Part shown: positions 1 through 12,196 of the stretch, one piece after another | How the letters are laid out: each line of letters starts with the position of its first letter | How positions within the stretch are numbered: position 1 is the first letter of the stretch | Assembly: GCF_027580225.2 (NCBI RefSeq) | Contig: NC_073354.2 | Coordinates: forward strand, 30,710,001-30,774,000 | From: Misgurnus anguillicaudatus | Taxonomy: Eukaryota; Chordata; Actinopteri; Cypriniformes; Cobitidae | Length of the DNA stretch: 64,000 nt | Direction of reading: 5' to 3' | Position numbers and translations under genes: made by a program | Notes under the pieces: generated by a model | What the model was told of the DNA's origin: nothing | Database searches by the model: none | What the model saw: only the letters and a program-made list of their open reading frames with translations

Positions 1-974
1 GGCAACTATAAGTAAACATTTATTTTCAATCACTATATATACTTATTCATCTTTCCTTTTGCTTTAATCAAAGTCACATTGAAGAATGCAACAGGAGGAT
101 AAGAAGGCCAGAACCGTGTCCGGCACTATTAATTACTGTCAGACGTGCATTAACACATCTCAAACAGACGACCTTGACCGGACCGCAGCTGCACACGGCC
201 CGCTGGTCTACTAAACACACAAGTACATGTCTAAGGTTTCAAGCTGAGAAAGGAGGCCCGTGTGCAATGCATCTAGATCTGAAGCACGCTGGAGAGCCGC
301 CAGATACGCAGAGCGCCATTAATAACACCGGGTCTGCATCAAAAAGGTTTTTATCAAAAGCTGTTGTTTCCTGACCCCCATCTGATCTTGCAGAGCTGCG
401 CTCACGTTAATCATATAAGAGTAAAGACCTGGTGACTGGATGCCATGATCTACTGAAAAGTGTTGAGTGTTTTGCAACAGCAGAGCTCATTAGAAACTCA
501 AACATGGAGAGAAATGATAACAAATGCTTGCTTACAACTTAACAGCTTGGCATTTACAGTATATGATAGTATCATTTACAAGAAAATATATATGGTAAAC
601 ACGGATCTCATTATGATCTCAATCTTTTACCTTATAAGCAATTTGTCTCACTTTGTAATAATTGTGGATTAACAAGCATTCATACATGAAGAAAAACTCA
701 TCAAAACTATAAAATAACAACATGGACTATAAGACTTATGTATTCAAATTTGCAAAGGTGTACTCATTTGCATTGTAACAACCAACTTAAGGCAAGATTT
801 ACAAACAGTTTGCGCCAGCGCAAACCATAATTTTGGCAATAAATAATGACTGTCGTGATTTATTAAAGACGTGCAGTGGATAATTAGGGCTGAAAAGATG
901 TGGTCTAGTTGTTTTTGCGACTGACCTTATTGCATTTGCATTTCTAGGAGTTTTCAGATGCAAAATTTAGGATA
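1..974. other. No gene seen; part of an unnamed dispersed repeat at 780-974
   Basis: AT-rich, no credible ORF. The end (about 780-974, with TTTGCGCCAGCGCAAAC) and the stretch 1698-1905 (GCGCCTTTTTAATAAATAAC) look like two parts of one older repeat split by the element at 981-1386. Confidence 0.35.
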
Positions 975-980
975 GTATTT

Positions 981-1386
981 CAGTCCCTCTAGAAAAACGT
1001 GACTATGCGTTTCCATGATTCAATGCATAATCAGCCAAAATCTGAATATTTACTCAGGGGGTGCATTTTTTGAAAACGCAGCACTTTCGCCGAATAAATC
1101 GCAGATTTATTTCTGCTTGCAAAATATGATTTTATTATGATTTCATAATCCCTGCATTTTCGTAGCAAAAATTTTGCATTTACTTCACACATGCGCAGCC
1201 ATGTCCCCTGTTGTCAATGAAAAGCTGCAAACAGTTTTTGCAAGTTCCCGCAAAATTTGGCAAGTTCCGACAATTTCATTGCATAAAATTGCATAAATAT
1301 CCCGCATATTTCATCACATTTTTTTTTAAGAAAATGTGCCACAAGATCAAGGATTTTTGAAAAACTTTGTGCGTGTAATATTACTG
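981..1386 (-). mobile_element. Non-autonomous DNA transposon, 6-bp-TSD family, copy 1
   Basis: Starts CAGTCCCTCTAGAAAAACG and ends ...TTACTG, flanked by the exact 6-bp repeat GTATTT (975-980 and 1387-1392). It is homologous, in inverse orientation, to 13674-14172 and 60411-60894, sharing the stretch GATCAAGGATTTTTG near the end. The right terminus is decayed. It has no coding capacity. The CAG start suggests a hAT relative, but 6 bp is unusual for that group; IS3EU or Dada-type elements are alternatives. Confidence 0.8.
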
Positions 1387-1392
1387 GTATTT

Positions 1393-2023
1393 GTGCCATT
1401 AATTAACGGCAAAAATAGCATGTCTTAAAACATTTTGCGCTATAGATGGCTCCAATTGTTGCTGATAGGAGAGGCATCGCATAGATCAAAGAGCGTGTGG
1501 TACAAGGCAGAGGATTTTTTTGACATATATCAGTTTATTTGGAATGCCAGAGAAACATATTATGCAAAATATTGTTTGTCAAGCCATGTTATTTTTATTT
1601 ACTGGAGAAATAAAAGAAGAGTCAATATGAAAGGTCACACAATATCAGGCGTTTCAAAACCTCAACCAATTCTTTTCAGTGAACTATGGCTTCATTAGCT
1701 GAGATTTCACATCGCAAATTTTCCATTGCAATTTCTGTGGTGCTGAACTCAAGCGCATCAGGTGTAAGTGGATCACCCGCACCTCATCAGCTCTGCTTAT
1801 TTGCGCTGCTCTTAGTAGATTGCGTTGGTCATCATGGAAATTAGCTGTTGCGCCTGTGTTATTTATTTTGCGCCTTTTTAATAAATAACCCACAGATATT
1901 ACCACTTATATTGGTGTTTTTTTGGCATTGTACTTTTACGCAATTGAAACCAGCCATTTTAATTATTTAAAAATAATTCACATCAGGTTTATTACTCTGC
2001 TTCGCGTCCTGCCACATTACCAC
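1393..2023. other. No gene seen; old dispersed repeat at about 1698-1905
   Basis: See the entry for 1-974. The small open frames here show no recognisable motif. Confidence 0.35.
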
Positions 2024-2923
2024 CATGGTTTCCCGCAGCACATTTCAGTTAAGGCGGCCCGCCTAAACTTGGAAACCCTACCGCCTTAACTAGGTCGTCA
2101 AAAAAAAATCGATGCACAAAAGGCCGTCAAGTGCATATCGCAGAATAGCGCAGACGCGCATCACACCTCGAGCGGGGACGCGCGCCACATGGCCAAAATG
2201 AGAAAGACGTGGTCCGGACCGTCACTGCCTGGAGGATAACTAGCCAGTTGATAAAACATCTCAGAGAATAGCGCAGAAGTGCTTCACACCGCGAGCGTGC
2301 ACGCGCACCACACGGCCGAAATTAGATAACACGTGGTCCGTCTTGTCTGGAGGATAGCCAGTTGATAAAACATGTGTCCGTGAAAACTGTAAGTGGACTT
2401 ATGTTTTGGGTTTATTTAAGCCTGTTATTATATTGGTCTATAGTTCTTGCAAATTTAAAGTAAGTTAGCTGGTGAACTGCTAGGGTTTCACGTGCCTGTT
2501 GATTAGATATAATTGTTGAGCGCTATTGCTCACTTTATTTATGTGCATTATTTACATGCTACAGTAGTTACACTCATTTAAGATAACATAATTAATAGTG
2601 GGAAATAATCAGTTTTTACAATTTTGGCGCTATCTATCATCGTTCGCCAGACGTTCTACAACATCTGCTTCAGTTTGTGTTTATTAACCCTTTAGTGTCA
2701 CTTCACCATGCAGCTATTCAAGTTAGAGGTAAAAACATTCAATTCATTAATAATCTAGTATGTGTTCATTTTTTGTCATCGGTTCTTCAAAATTAAGTTT
2801 TATTTGAGTGTTTTAAATAAAAATATTTTAAGTTTCATCATGACCCATACGCGCCGCCCCTTTGATTGCCACGCCCCGACCCCAAAACCACCTTAACTAA
2901 CAAATTTTCTGCGGGAAACCCTG
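2024..2923. mobile_element. hAT-like non-autonomous element with 5-bp TSD
   Basis: The left end CATGGTTTCCCGCAGCACAT and the right end, read inverted as CAGGGTTTCCCGCAGAAAAT, form a long imperfect terminal repeat that continues through GTTAAGGNGG. The flanks carry ACCAC on both sides (2019-2023 and 2924-2928), consistent with a 5-bp duplication. The interior is non-coding and includes a tandem duplication at 2141-2373. Confidence 0.7.
2141..2373. repeat. Diverged ~115-bp tandem duplication
   Basis: Two head-to-tail units (about 2141-2263 and 2264-2373), each beginning AGAATAGCGCAG, passing through ACGTGGTCCG and ending CCAGTTGATAAAACAT. They differ by many substitutions and small indels. They lie inside the 2024-2923 element. 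Confidence 0.8.
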
Positions 2924-4317
2924 ACCACCTTGGGTGTGCATTATTTTCAAATAATTATACGGCCCGCCAAAATTATTCCTATTCTCGTTTAGCCCATTCT
3001 ATGTTTATCAAGCCATAATGAGTTTGTGAATATTGAGTAAATAGCTTCAGCAATTTTACGTTTTCAATTGTGAACTTATAGGATGGAAGATTTGTTGTGC
3101 ATCACACATGCACGCTCAAGGTTAACGGCTGAGACCCAATGCCACCTTAGCTAATTGTTCGTCTCGGTGTGTGGGCGCACACAATGCCCCATCCGCCTCC
3201 CCCCTACCCGACCTGTGCGATAAATAAATAAAATGCACACAAATGATTTCCCGCTCATGAAAACAGACAACTAAATGGTTGATATATGGATTGGTAACTC
3301 TTTTATGAGGAGAACCGTGGGCTCGAAATCGAATTCCAACATGATAAATAGGCTACATTATCTCCCCTTTGCCCGAAGAAGCCATTGGAGCTACTTAAAC
3401 AGAGTAGTGATGACAGTGGAAAAATGCTCACAGATGGACACCCAGAAGGCTAAAAACATTAGCCCAGTCCACTCCATCAATAAAGCTGGCCCATCTCGGA
3501 AGGAAATTGGCCGCTCTTGGCTTATCTCCCCTTTTAAAAGCGTGGCATAACGGCAGAATTAAGTGCCTGATACCCCACTGCAACATACTTCGGGGGCATT
3601 GCAACTCGAGTGTATGTCATTTACATCTGAGGCATCGGTGAAGAGAGAAGGGACGAGGTAGACGGTTTGAACTTTCCAACTCTGCATGTCTGATTTTTAT
3701 CACCGTTACGCCTCTGGCACAAACAAAAAGAACGAAAATATCTCTTCTCGAATGACATCTAAGGCATCCGAATGAGTGCTGATATTTAACAAACATTTGA
3801 AATCAGAGAAAGGGCTGCTCTCATACCTAGATAAACACAAAACTAATCACTCTTCCAGCGTATTACTGAGATTTGGGTCCTTTAAAGACAAACAGAAGAC
3901 ATCCAGACCTCCATAAGCCAAATATAGTCTAGACTCCAGTCGGTTCTGAGCAGCTAATGAGCTGTTGTAGAGGTAACGCTCGCACCGAGGTCATCAATTT
4001 TTCAAGCCATTTATCGGTTGCTGTTGGTTCACCGGCAAATGGTAATTTGCATGTTGAAACAGTCCGACTGGAAAAAAAAACATTTCCCTTTGACTTGAGA
4101 TTTTCCAATAGCAAAGCTACATCTTCAACTCACAGAGCAGCACAATAAAACTTTATTAAAATATGTAATAAAGTTGTAAATTGTTTAATAGTTTTCTAAC
4201 CAAACAAACAGCCTGTAAAAACAGTACTATAAAAACAAAATGTCATTAATGTTACTTTTCCCCACTTTTATATATTATATATAATATGTGAAAACATCTA
4301 ATTAAGTAAATATTTAC
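2924..4317. other. No gene seen; mostly single-copy looking
   Basis: No exon, SINE or TIR element recognised. The 91-codon frame at 3275-3550 has no known motif. About 3120-3190 faintly echoes the GCCTTAACTA segment of the 2024-2923 element. Confidence 0.4.
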
Positions 4318-4391
4318 ATTTTATCCGATTATTAATCGAAAGAATAATCAATCGATTAACCGATTATGAAAAAATCGTTAGTTGCAGCCCT
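4318..4391 (-). mobile_element. Terminal remnant of a hAT-like element
   Basis: Ends GTTAGTTGCAGCCCTA after repeated ATCGATTA blocks. This matches the common fish terminus TAGGGCTGCAACTAAC read in reverse. Only one end is present. Confidence 0.6.
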
Positions 4392-4538
4392 ACTTAATTG
4401 TATGTAACTTTGAGGTACTAATATGAACTCTCATTAGATGCCAATGTATACTTTTAGACAGGGTACAGCACTAGTGACAGCTGGGGTAAATATTTTGACC
4501 TTTTATTTTCCTGATAGCATACTGTACCTGCTTTGATA

Positions 4539-5517
4539 CACTCACCTAAAGGATTATTAGGAACACCATACTAATATTGTGTTTGACCCCCTTTCGCCTT
4601 CAGAACTGCCTTTATTCTACGTGGCATTGATTCAACAAGGTGCTGAAAGCATTCTTTAGAAATGTTGGCCATTATTGATAGGATAACATCTTGCAGTTGA
4701 TGAAGATTTGTGGGATGCACATCCAGGGCACGAAGCTCCCTTTCCACCACATCCCAAAGATGCTCTATTGGGATGAGATCTGGTGACTGTGGGGGCCATT
4801 TTAGTACAGTGAACTTATGGTCATGTTCAAGAAATTAATTTGAAATGATTCCAGCTTTGTGACATGGTGGTGCATTATTCTGCTGGAAGTAGCTATCAGT
4901 GGATGGGTACATGGTGGATTCATGTTCTCATTCTGTTTATGCCTAATTCTGACTTGTCTTCAACTGTCCAATTTTGGTGAGCTTGTGCAAATTGTAGCCT
5001 CTTTTTCCAATTTGTAGTGGAGATGAGTGGTACTCGGTGGCGTCTTTTGCTGTTGTAGCCCATCCGCCTCAAGGTTGTGCGTGTTGTGGCTTCACAAATG
5101 CTTTGCTGCATACCTCGATTGTAACAAGTGTTTTTTTCAGTCAAAGTTGCTCTTCTATCAGCTTGAATCAGTCGGCTCATTCTCCTCCGACCTCTAGTAT
5201 CAACAAGGCATTTTCACCCACAGGACTGCCACATACTGGATGTTTTCCCTTTTCACACCATTCTTTGTAAACCCTAGAAATGGTTTTGCGTGAAAATCCC
5301 AGTAACTGAGCAGATTGTGAAATACTCAGACCGGCCCATCTGGCACCAACAACCATGCCACGCTCAAAATTGCTTAAATCACCTTTTCTTTCCCATTCTG
5401 ACATTCAGTTTGGAGTTCAGGAGATTGTCTTGACCAGGACCACACCCCTAAATGCATTGAAGCAACTGCCATGTGATTGGTTGATTAGATACTTGATTAG
5501 ATACTCCTTTAGGTGAG
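4539..5517 (-). mobile_element. Tc1-like transposon, internally deleted
   Basis: Starts CACTCACCTAAAGGATTATT after a TA (4537-4538) and ends CCTTTAGGTGAG before another TA (5518-5519). The interior on the minus strand follows a common fish Tc1 element but lacks central segments around 4905-4920 and near 4950, so the length is about 980 bp rather than about 1.2 kb. Part of the subterminal sequence of the right end is also missing. It cannot encode a full transposase. Confidence 0.88.
4920..5404 (-). pseudogene. Tc1 transposase fragment
   Basis: On the minus strand an open frame from 5404 to 5177 encodes the N-terminal DNA-binding half of a Tc1 transposase: KGDLSNFERGMVVGAR followed by a helix-turn-helix (LSISQSAQLLGFSRKTISRV) and YKEWCEKG. 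A second frame at 5180-4920 continues after a frameshift with the paired-like region (RRMGYNSKRRHRVP) and LQFAQAHQNWT. The catalytic DDE part is largely lost through internal deletion. Confidence 0.85.
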
Positions 5518-5527
5518 TACATGGGGG

Positions 5528-5690
5528 TCTCCACCCAGTGTTGGGACAAAAAGGTCAAGCCTTTGGGCTAAATTAACCCTGAAAACGTTTATATTTGACC
5601 CAACAATAGGTTTAACCAACCCAGCATTTTGACTAGAACCCAACTGTCTTAGTTCATCTCTTTTTGACCCAACGTTGATTTAACTTTACA
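5528..5690. repeat. AACCCA/TGGGTT-rich short dispersed repeat
   Basis: Repeated short inverted phrases such as GACCCAACAATAGG, AACCCAGCATTTTGA and TTTTTGACCCAACG. The same style occurs at 15135-15235, 18010-18357 and 42236-42330. Better-preserved copies end TTTAGAGTGT-like, suggesting a CACTA/EnSpm-type non-autonomous family. Confidence 0.55.
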
Positions 5691-6608
5691 TTCGGATTGT
5701 TATGCTTTGCTATTTAAAACATGTATAAAATGAAAGAATAGCATTCTCAGTAGTGGACTTTTGGACCCCAAAATGCATTTTATCAGTTTAATTCAAACAG
5801 GCGTCACCGACTGTAATTACTGTAAAAAGATCTTTGGGGAAAGTACCCACAAATCAAGTAATGGTCAATACCTTGCACACCAGTTAAAATGGATATCCAA
5901 GAGTAAAGCTTTGTTAATTAAGTAAAAAAACTATTTTGATTACAAAAAACCTTTAAAGTGGAGGTATCAAAAATCACAGAAAGCTGCACACGTAAGCTTG
6001 CCGATTTGAATTTAACATCCAAATCCTCTAAAGAGGTCAGCAAAATGTCCCAACTCCTATGGTCCAAATAAATGAAGACTGATATAATTTGCAGAAAAAA
6101 TACGCTTTTCTCATGATCGTAGACTCTAATCAGGGCCTGGTGCGTCTATCTGGCTGTCCAGTGTGACAGGGTGGTTACACTTCAAATCATCTCCAAGATT
6201 GAGGTGGGAAATTGGGTCTTATTTTCCCATATGCTAAAAATAATCAGAGTAATTTCTGTCTGATGGCTGGAGCCGCAGTTGCATGATGAGAAGAGAGATG
6301 ACTAATAAAAATCAAGCTGTCCCATTCTTGTTCCGGAAAGGACGGGCGGGTGAGAGCATGAGGCGCTGATTACCTGTCTGTCGCATGCGGTCAACCTTGG
6401 TAAATGTGACCTCCACGTGAACGAGATAGAATAATATTTAATGACAGAAGATGATGGTGGAATATTAAATCGTCTTTGTTTCAGACAGGTATATGTTAGG
6501 AATCTCACAGCCATGGAAAACCTGGGAATATCAATGAATTTTCCTTACTTACTGTAGAAGCAAATAGTACATTTACTGATTTAGCAGTAAAAGTAACTTA
6601 CAGTGCAT
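5691..6608. other. No gene or repeat recognised
   Basis: AT-rich intronic sequence; ORFs are short and without motifs. Confidence 0.4.
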
Positions 6609-6612
6609 TTAA

Positions 6613-7205
6613 AGGGACACTCCACTTTTTTTTGAAAATATACTCATTTTCTAGCTCCCCTAGAGTTAAACATTTTACTTTTACCGTTTTGGAATCCATT
6701 CAGCTGATCTCCGGGTCTGGGGGTGCCACTTTTAGCATAGCGTAGCATAATCCATTGAATCTGATTAGACCATTAGCATCGTGCTAAAAAATGTCCAAAG
6801 AATTTCAATATTTTTCTTTTTTAAATCTTGACTCTTCTTTGGTTACATCTAAGACAGACAGAAAATGTAAAGTTGCGATTTTCTAGGCAGATGTGGCTGG
6901 AGCTGTGCTCTTATTCTGGCGTAATGATCAAGGACTTTGCTGCCGTAACATGGCTGCAGCAGGCGCAATGATATTACGCAGTGCCCGAAAATAGTCCCCT
7001 GCTATTGAAAGTTAACAAGGGGACTATTTTCGGGCGCTGAAAATATTGAAATTCTTTGGACATTTTTGTGCACGATGCTAATGGTCTAATCAGATTCAAA
7101 GGATTATGCTAATGCTAAGTGGTACCGCCAGACCCGAAGATTGGCTGAATTAACTCCAGGGGAGCTTGAAAATTTGCCTATTTTCAAAAAAAGTGGAGTG
7201 TCCCT
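6613..7205. mobile_element. TTAA-flanked MITE (AGGGACACTCCAC family)
   Basis: Starts AGGGACACTCCACTTTTTTT and ends with its complement, with exact TTAA at 6609-6612 and 7206-7209. The long inner arms are also complementary (for example TCTGATTAGACCATTAGCAT against ATGCTAATGGTCTAATCAGA), so most of it can fold back. TTAA targets point to piggyBac or Kolobok transposases; it encodes none. Confidence 0.9.
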
Positions 7206-7221
7206 TTAAATCATAATAAAT

Positions 7222-7298
7222 TGTTATCAGTATGTGTATTCCTGGGAATCAAACCCACAAACATTTGTGTCGCCAATGCAATGCTCTACCAGTGAACA
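7222..7298 (-). repeat. tRNA-derived SINE remnant
   Basis: Inverted, it contains GGTAGAGCATTGCATTGGCG and a B-box-like GTGGGTTTGATTCCCAGG, the head of a common fish tRNA-type SINE; body and tail are incomplete. Confidence 0.6.
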
Positions 7299-8791
7299 CA
7301 GCACACATAAATTATACTGGTGTAGTATTTTAGCATGCCATTCTAAAAATACCTACTGTATGATAAATCATCTTCAGCTAAATTTGGCTTCCACGTCATG
7401 TCATCAAAATATGGCATTAAAAGCTAAAGTGCACCGCAGATTGTGCCTAATCTGATATGAATGATTAGAGCATATGAATCAGTAAATAATACGATCGGGC
7501 TGCATCTAGACATCAGCTTGAAATGTCATTAAAACATTGTTAAATTGGTTGAGAGGACAGAGATGTAGTGAAACGCGAAAGCTCTCAGACTGGTAAGTCT
7601 TGCCATCAAACAGTCCCGTACGCCATGACCCTCTCAGCACCCCTGCATCTGGCAGCAGACCCTTTATGCTTTTCCTCTAATGCAATTTATCTGTCAATTC
7701 CATCTATCTTACACAAGCATCCGCCAAGTATCGCAGTACTTAGGATATTGCTATACCCACACACAGAAACGCACACAAACTTTAGCATTGTATTCTGATA
7801 TGAGACTAAAACACCGAGATTGCATTTTCCTCTTCTAACAGACCAAAAGAAAAATAATGATCCACGCTTAAATGGAGGAATTAAATTAGGGCATTTCATT
7901 AGTTTAATAGCTGATCGAGTCAATGCTTTGGTTTCACAACATTTGCAATACAACAGACATTGCTGATTGCATGGATTTTTATAGAGAAAGGACTTTTTTG
8001 CGTAACAAATTGCTCGGATGCGGTCCAGTATACGCTCTGATTAGTGTTTAAAAATTAGATTTGACTGAAATGTTGCAGAGTGAGAATTTGACATGAATTT
8101 TGCAACGTAATCTCATGAGAATACATTTGTATTTTTACTTAAAGTGTGGTTGCACCACAAGTACATTTACTTACATTTGTATACACACTAAAACATATGA
8201 TATTGTTGTGTTGACAGGACTAGTATGTTAATTATTTAGGTATAAACAGCTTTACAGAATTACTATTCCAAATTATAAAAATAGCGGGGATAGGCTTTTC
8301 TTACTTATATTAATGGCATGTTTTCAGTCTTATTTTCTGACTTATTTATTTTAGACAGTTTACTCGTTTACATAAAGAAATGTAAATGACTTTCAGAGAA
8401 TTACACAATATTAAACAAGAGACAATTTAAAACTTTAAAATGAATAACATTTCTGTAATCATTTGACCATTTTGCAATATTTAGTTTGTTTCCCGTGACA
8501 CACAAAATGCGTTTTCTCCTAAGCAACAATAAGTAATTCAATAATTCACAAAAGATAAAAGATAAGAATGAATAAAAAGTCAATTTTATTCATTCGCTGC
8601 AATCCACATCTTAAAAATTAATATGACTGTGAGGAACAGATTTAAATTTAGCACTTTATCTAGCCTTCTTGATCCCAATTCTCACCAGTAATCGTTAACG
8701 TCAAATCTCGTATTTGTAATAAATTTAAATAAAAATCTTGCACCTCAAGAAGCTTTACGAAACATTGCTTTATGGCACTGATATCAAACAC
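7299..8791. other. No gene or repeat recognised
   Basis: Single-copy looking intronic DNA; very AT-rich at 8140-8640. Confidence 0.4.
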
Positions 8792-9156
8792 TGGTTGCGT
8801 CCGAAAACGCCAATTACCATACTATATGGTAGGCGATAAAAAGTAGGCGAGGCGAGTAGTATGTCCAAATTCATAGTATTTGAAAAACAGTAGGTGAAAT
8901 GACCTACAGTACTAGCTCTGGCAAGATCAAGAAGTGTTCATTCGATGGACAATTTGCTATCCCGTGAGCCACCAGGAGAGGAGCTATCCAACGAAGAAGA
9001 CGATGGAGGGTGTTGTTTTATTAAAAAATGCCCGAAAACGGTCACATGGCTTTATTCAAAAGCAAATACATATAATTAACAGATGTCCCTTGTGTTTAAA
9101 GTGTGCTTGTTTAATGTCATTCCAGTTAACGACTAACCTGTTGTTATGACGATGTA
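8792..9156 (+). mobile_element. Fragment of a TGCGTCCGAAA-type element (empty-site reference)
   Basis: Starts TGGTTGCGTCCGAAAACGC and follows the outer part of the 60277-61654 element. It lacks both insertions found in that copy: at 8930-8937 it reads across the 60411-60894 insertion point, and near 9040 across the 60987-61435 insertion point. It is cut off on the right by a Tc1 element at 9157. Confidence 0.75.
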
Positions 9157-9757
9157 CACTCACCTAAAGGATTATTAGGAACACCTGTTTAATTTCTCAT
9201 TAATACAATTATCTAATCAACCAATCACATGGCAGTTGCTTCAATGCATTTAGGGGTGTGGTTCTGGTCAAGACAATCTCCTGAACTCCAAACTGAATGT
9301 CAGAATGGGAAAGAAAGGTGATTTAAGCAATTTTGAGCGTGGCATGGTTGTTGGTGCCAGACGGGCCAGTCTGAGTATTTCACAATTTGCTCAGTTACTG
9401 GGATTTTTAAGCACAACCATTTCTAGGGTTTACAAAGAATGGTGTGAAAAGGAAAAAACATCAGTATGCGGCAGTCCTGTGGGCGAAAATGCCTTGTTGA
9501 TGCTAGAGATCAGAGGAGAATGAGCCGACTGATTCAAGCTGAAAGAAGAGCAACTTTGATTGAAATAACCACTCATTACAACTGAGGTATGCAGCAAAGC
9601 ATTTGTGAAGCCACAACATGCACAACCTTGAAGCGGATGGGCTACAACAGCAGAAGACCCCACCGGGTACCACTCATCTCCACTACAAATAGGAAAAAGA
9701 GGCTATAATTTGCACGAGCTCACCAAAATTGGACAGTTTAAGACTGGAAAAATGTTG
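9157..9757 (+). mobile_element. Tc1-like transposon, 3'-truncated
   Basis: Begins CACTCACCTAAAGGATTATT after a TA and follows the same Tc1 family as 4539-5517, in the opposite orientation. Similarity stops at AATGTTG near 9757, about half way along the usual element; the DDE half and 3' repeat are missing. Confidence 0.87.
9305..9523 (+). pseudogene. Tc1 transposase N-terminal fragment
   Basis: MGKKGDLSNFERGMVVGAR followed by a helix-turn-helix region and YKEWCEKEK, then a frameshift (KTSVCGSPVGEN out of frame). Homologous frames without a long ORF continue to about 9757. No catalytic residues remain. Confidence 0.85.
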
Positions 9758-10003
9758 ATGGTCGCGCTGCTACTGTGGTAACGCGAGTGGATACTGCCTA
9801 CCAGCGGTCTGCATGTGTGTTTGCACGTCGACACAGACGACGAAGCAAAAGTATAAATGAAAACCGATGCATAACCTACACCGTAGGACCCACACACAAC
9901 TATAATGACCCCTTTAGGGCTAATCACCATTTTATGTAACATACTTAACAGTATGTTATGATTAGTCTTGAAGAAAAAAAACAGATAAATAACTTTTAAG
10001 ACT
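9758..10003. other. No gene recognised
   Basis: Begins GATGGTCGCGCTGCTACTG directly at the Tc1 break; may be part of an older element I cannot name. Confidence 0.3.
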
Positions 10004-10152
10004 ACCCTACTGAAAAATCCAGCTAAGACCAGCATAAGCTGGTGAGCTGGTTTTAGCTGGTCCCCAGCTTGGTTTTGGCTGGCTTTGCTGGTGTAGGAAG
10101 CTGGTTTTGCTGGTGTAGCAAGCTGGTCTAGGTGTGTTAAGTTGGTCTCAGG
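10004..10152. repeat. CCAGC/GCTGG-rich CACTA-like short element
   Basis: Starts TACTGAAAAATCCAGCTAAG and consists of repeated AGCTGGTTTTGCTGGTGTAG-type phrases. I recognise the style of a zebrafish CACTA/EnSpm non-autonomous family; the 3' end is not preserved. Confidence 0.65.
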
Positions 10153-12196
10153 CTTTGTTCCTCCTCGCACACTCTCTTTCTGTCACACACACATACAGTA
10201 ATAAAGCAAGTGAGGGATAAATTGTGCTGAGAGATAACAGATCAATCAGACCTGAAGGCTTGACAGCAAGGAACAGTTTGTCTTATTTCCAACCACCCTC
10301 AAGCAGTCAAGTGCTATCAACACGCATGCTGTGCAGGGTTAATCCAGACCGCTCGAAGATCGGCTTCTTCCTCTTTCATTGTCTCAATCTCCAATCCTGT
10401 TTCAATGTCTCTCATCCACAGTTTCCATCTACTTTACCCTGCTGCTCATTTGCACACACTTTTCTTTCTTTGTGGTGACCCCTCTGCCCACTCCCGTATC
10501 ACAACTTCTCTCTCTCTCTCTCTCCGAGATCACTTCCTCTAACTCGTCCTGTCAGCCAATATCTTGCAAACTGTCACCTTAGTGGCTTTTTGTTCCAGAC
10601 TGATGGTGCATCTTGTTTACCCGGCTGGGTCTGTGTGATCTGTCTGGAAAGTGTTGGGGGCGCTATAAGGTGAAGATGGGCTGATCTCAGTTTTAAAGTC
10701 CTTTGTGTTCAACATGTTTGCTTTATATAGATGAACGTCACCGAATAACATGACCAGCTTCGGATAGGTGGTGCCTTTATGTTTGTAGGGTCTGTATATT
10801 TGGGCACTAGAAGGGCATTGTTATGTTTTTTCTTATATAATGATTTTTCCTATTCTATAATAGTCAAGCAAATGTTCACTTTTCAAAAGTTAACTTTAGT
10901 TTCAATAAAAGGAATGAGAACTTTAGATGCTCTGCATTGTTAAAGTGAACACTACCTCTACACCACATTAAATGTGGTTTCCATGTGGCGTTTCCATTAC
11001 GCTGTCGCTTTACCTAATGTTTAAAAACACCTGTTTTCTGCACTTTCATTTGTGGGAAAGAATGAAAACCTCTTTCAAAAAAAAAAAAAATGCATGAAAT
11101 GTTTTTCTTTGCTAAAATATCCAGAGGCAATTTTCAAGTGTTACACGCTCTCGCAGTCTCTCGCTGTTCAAAATGCGACCAACATTTCATAAGTGTTTGT
11201 GGTCTTTTAATCATGTACTCTAAATGCACGATAATTTCCCCCATCGACAATTTTCTGACACTGTGACAGCAGTCACGACCTATAAAATACAGCAAACGCT
11301 GCCGTCCGTGGCCTGTCGAGTAATGAATGTGTCAAAAAATGTACCACTTAATTACAAGTCACAGAGGAGTGGAGTTGCGCTATCGCCTACAAAGCTTCTT
11401 TTTGGGCTGGTTAGCACAGACGTGTACAGATTACAGAGTGAAACTCTAATGTTAAGCCACAAGACGAATGAGACTTCGTCCGGCAAGAATACAGATAAAG
11501 GACAACTTGCTTTATTTTAACCATGATGCATACTGTTCAAAAGTTTAGCCTACAATGCTTCTGGAACTCCTATTTTTAAAGGTCTGTATACTTTTATCAC
11601 AAAGTACGGTTCACTTTCTCTCTAAATGTGGTTTTAGTATTTATTAGCTTTAAAAGTCAACACATTGATAAGGCCTGCAGCTACAATCTCTTATTTCATA
11701 GGTCAAGCAATTCAATACATTGAATTAACAGTAAATATTGACCTGCCCCTGTTCTTCATGTCAATAAGGTCACAAGTGCATTAGCCTTATTCTCATTATC
11801 TGCTATAAGTCATGTCCATGTGTATTCCTCAAAGTTCAGCACATATTTCCTATAAGTGAAAAATCTAATGTAAAAGAAAACCCTGTAAGATCAACAAGTT
11901 GTCTGTCGATTGTTGATTAATGACCAGTATGTATGCAAAATCCATTTGAAAGCCTTGTGTTAATGTCAGCAAACATGTGTAACAATCATCCGTCGGTGAT
12001 GATGACTCAGACTCAGAGCATAATTTTACATTTTTAGCTTTTAAAGATGACACACAAATAACAGAAAATTGGTAATTACTGTATGTAAAACAGGGAAAAC
12101 AAACATGGCAGGGTACTATTCTTATTTAGGCAAAACAAAATATCTTGGAAATCCGTAAAAAAGTCCATAAAATTCCTTTTCAGAAGGAATATTCAG
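10153..12196. other. No gene recognised; short (CT)n at 10507-10524
   Basis: Single-copy looking intronic DNA. Frames at 10224-10582 and 11224-11520 have no motif I recognise. Confidence 0.4.

Noticed and set aside
9703..10170. 155-codon ORF on the minus strand
   Set aside because: Runs from a decayed Tc1 across unknown DNA into the CCAGC repeat; a chance frame in repeats.
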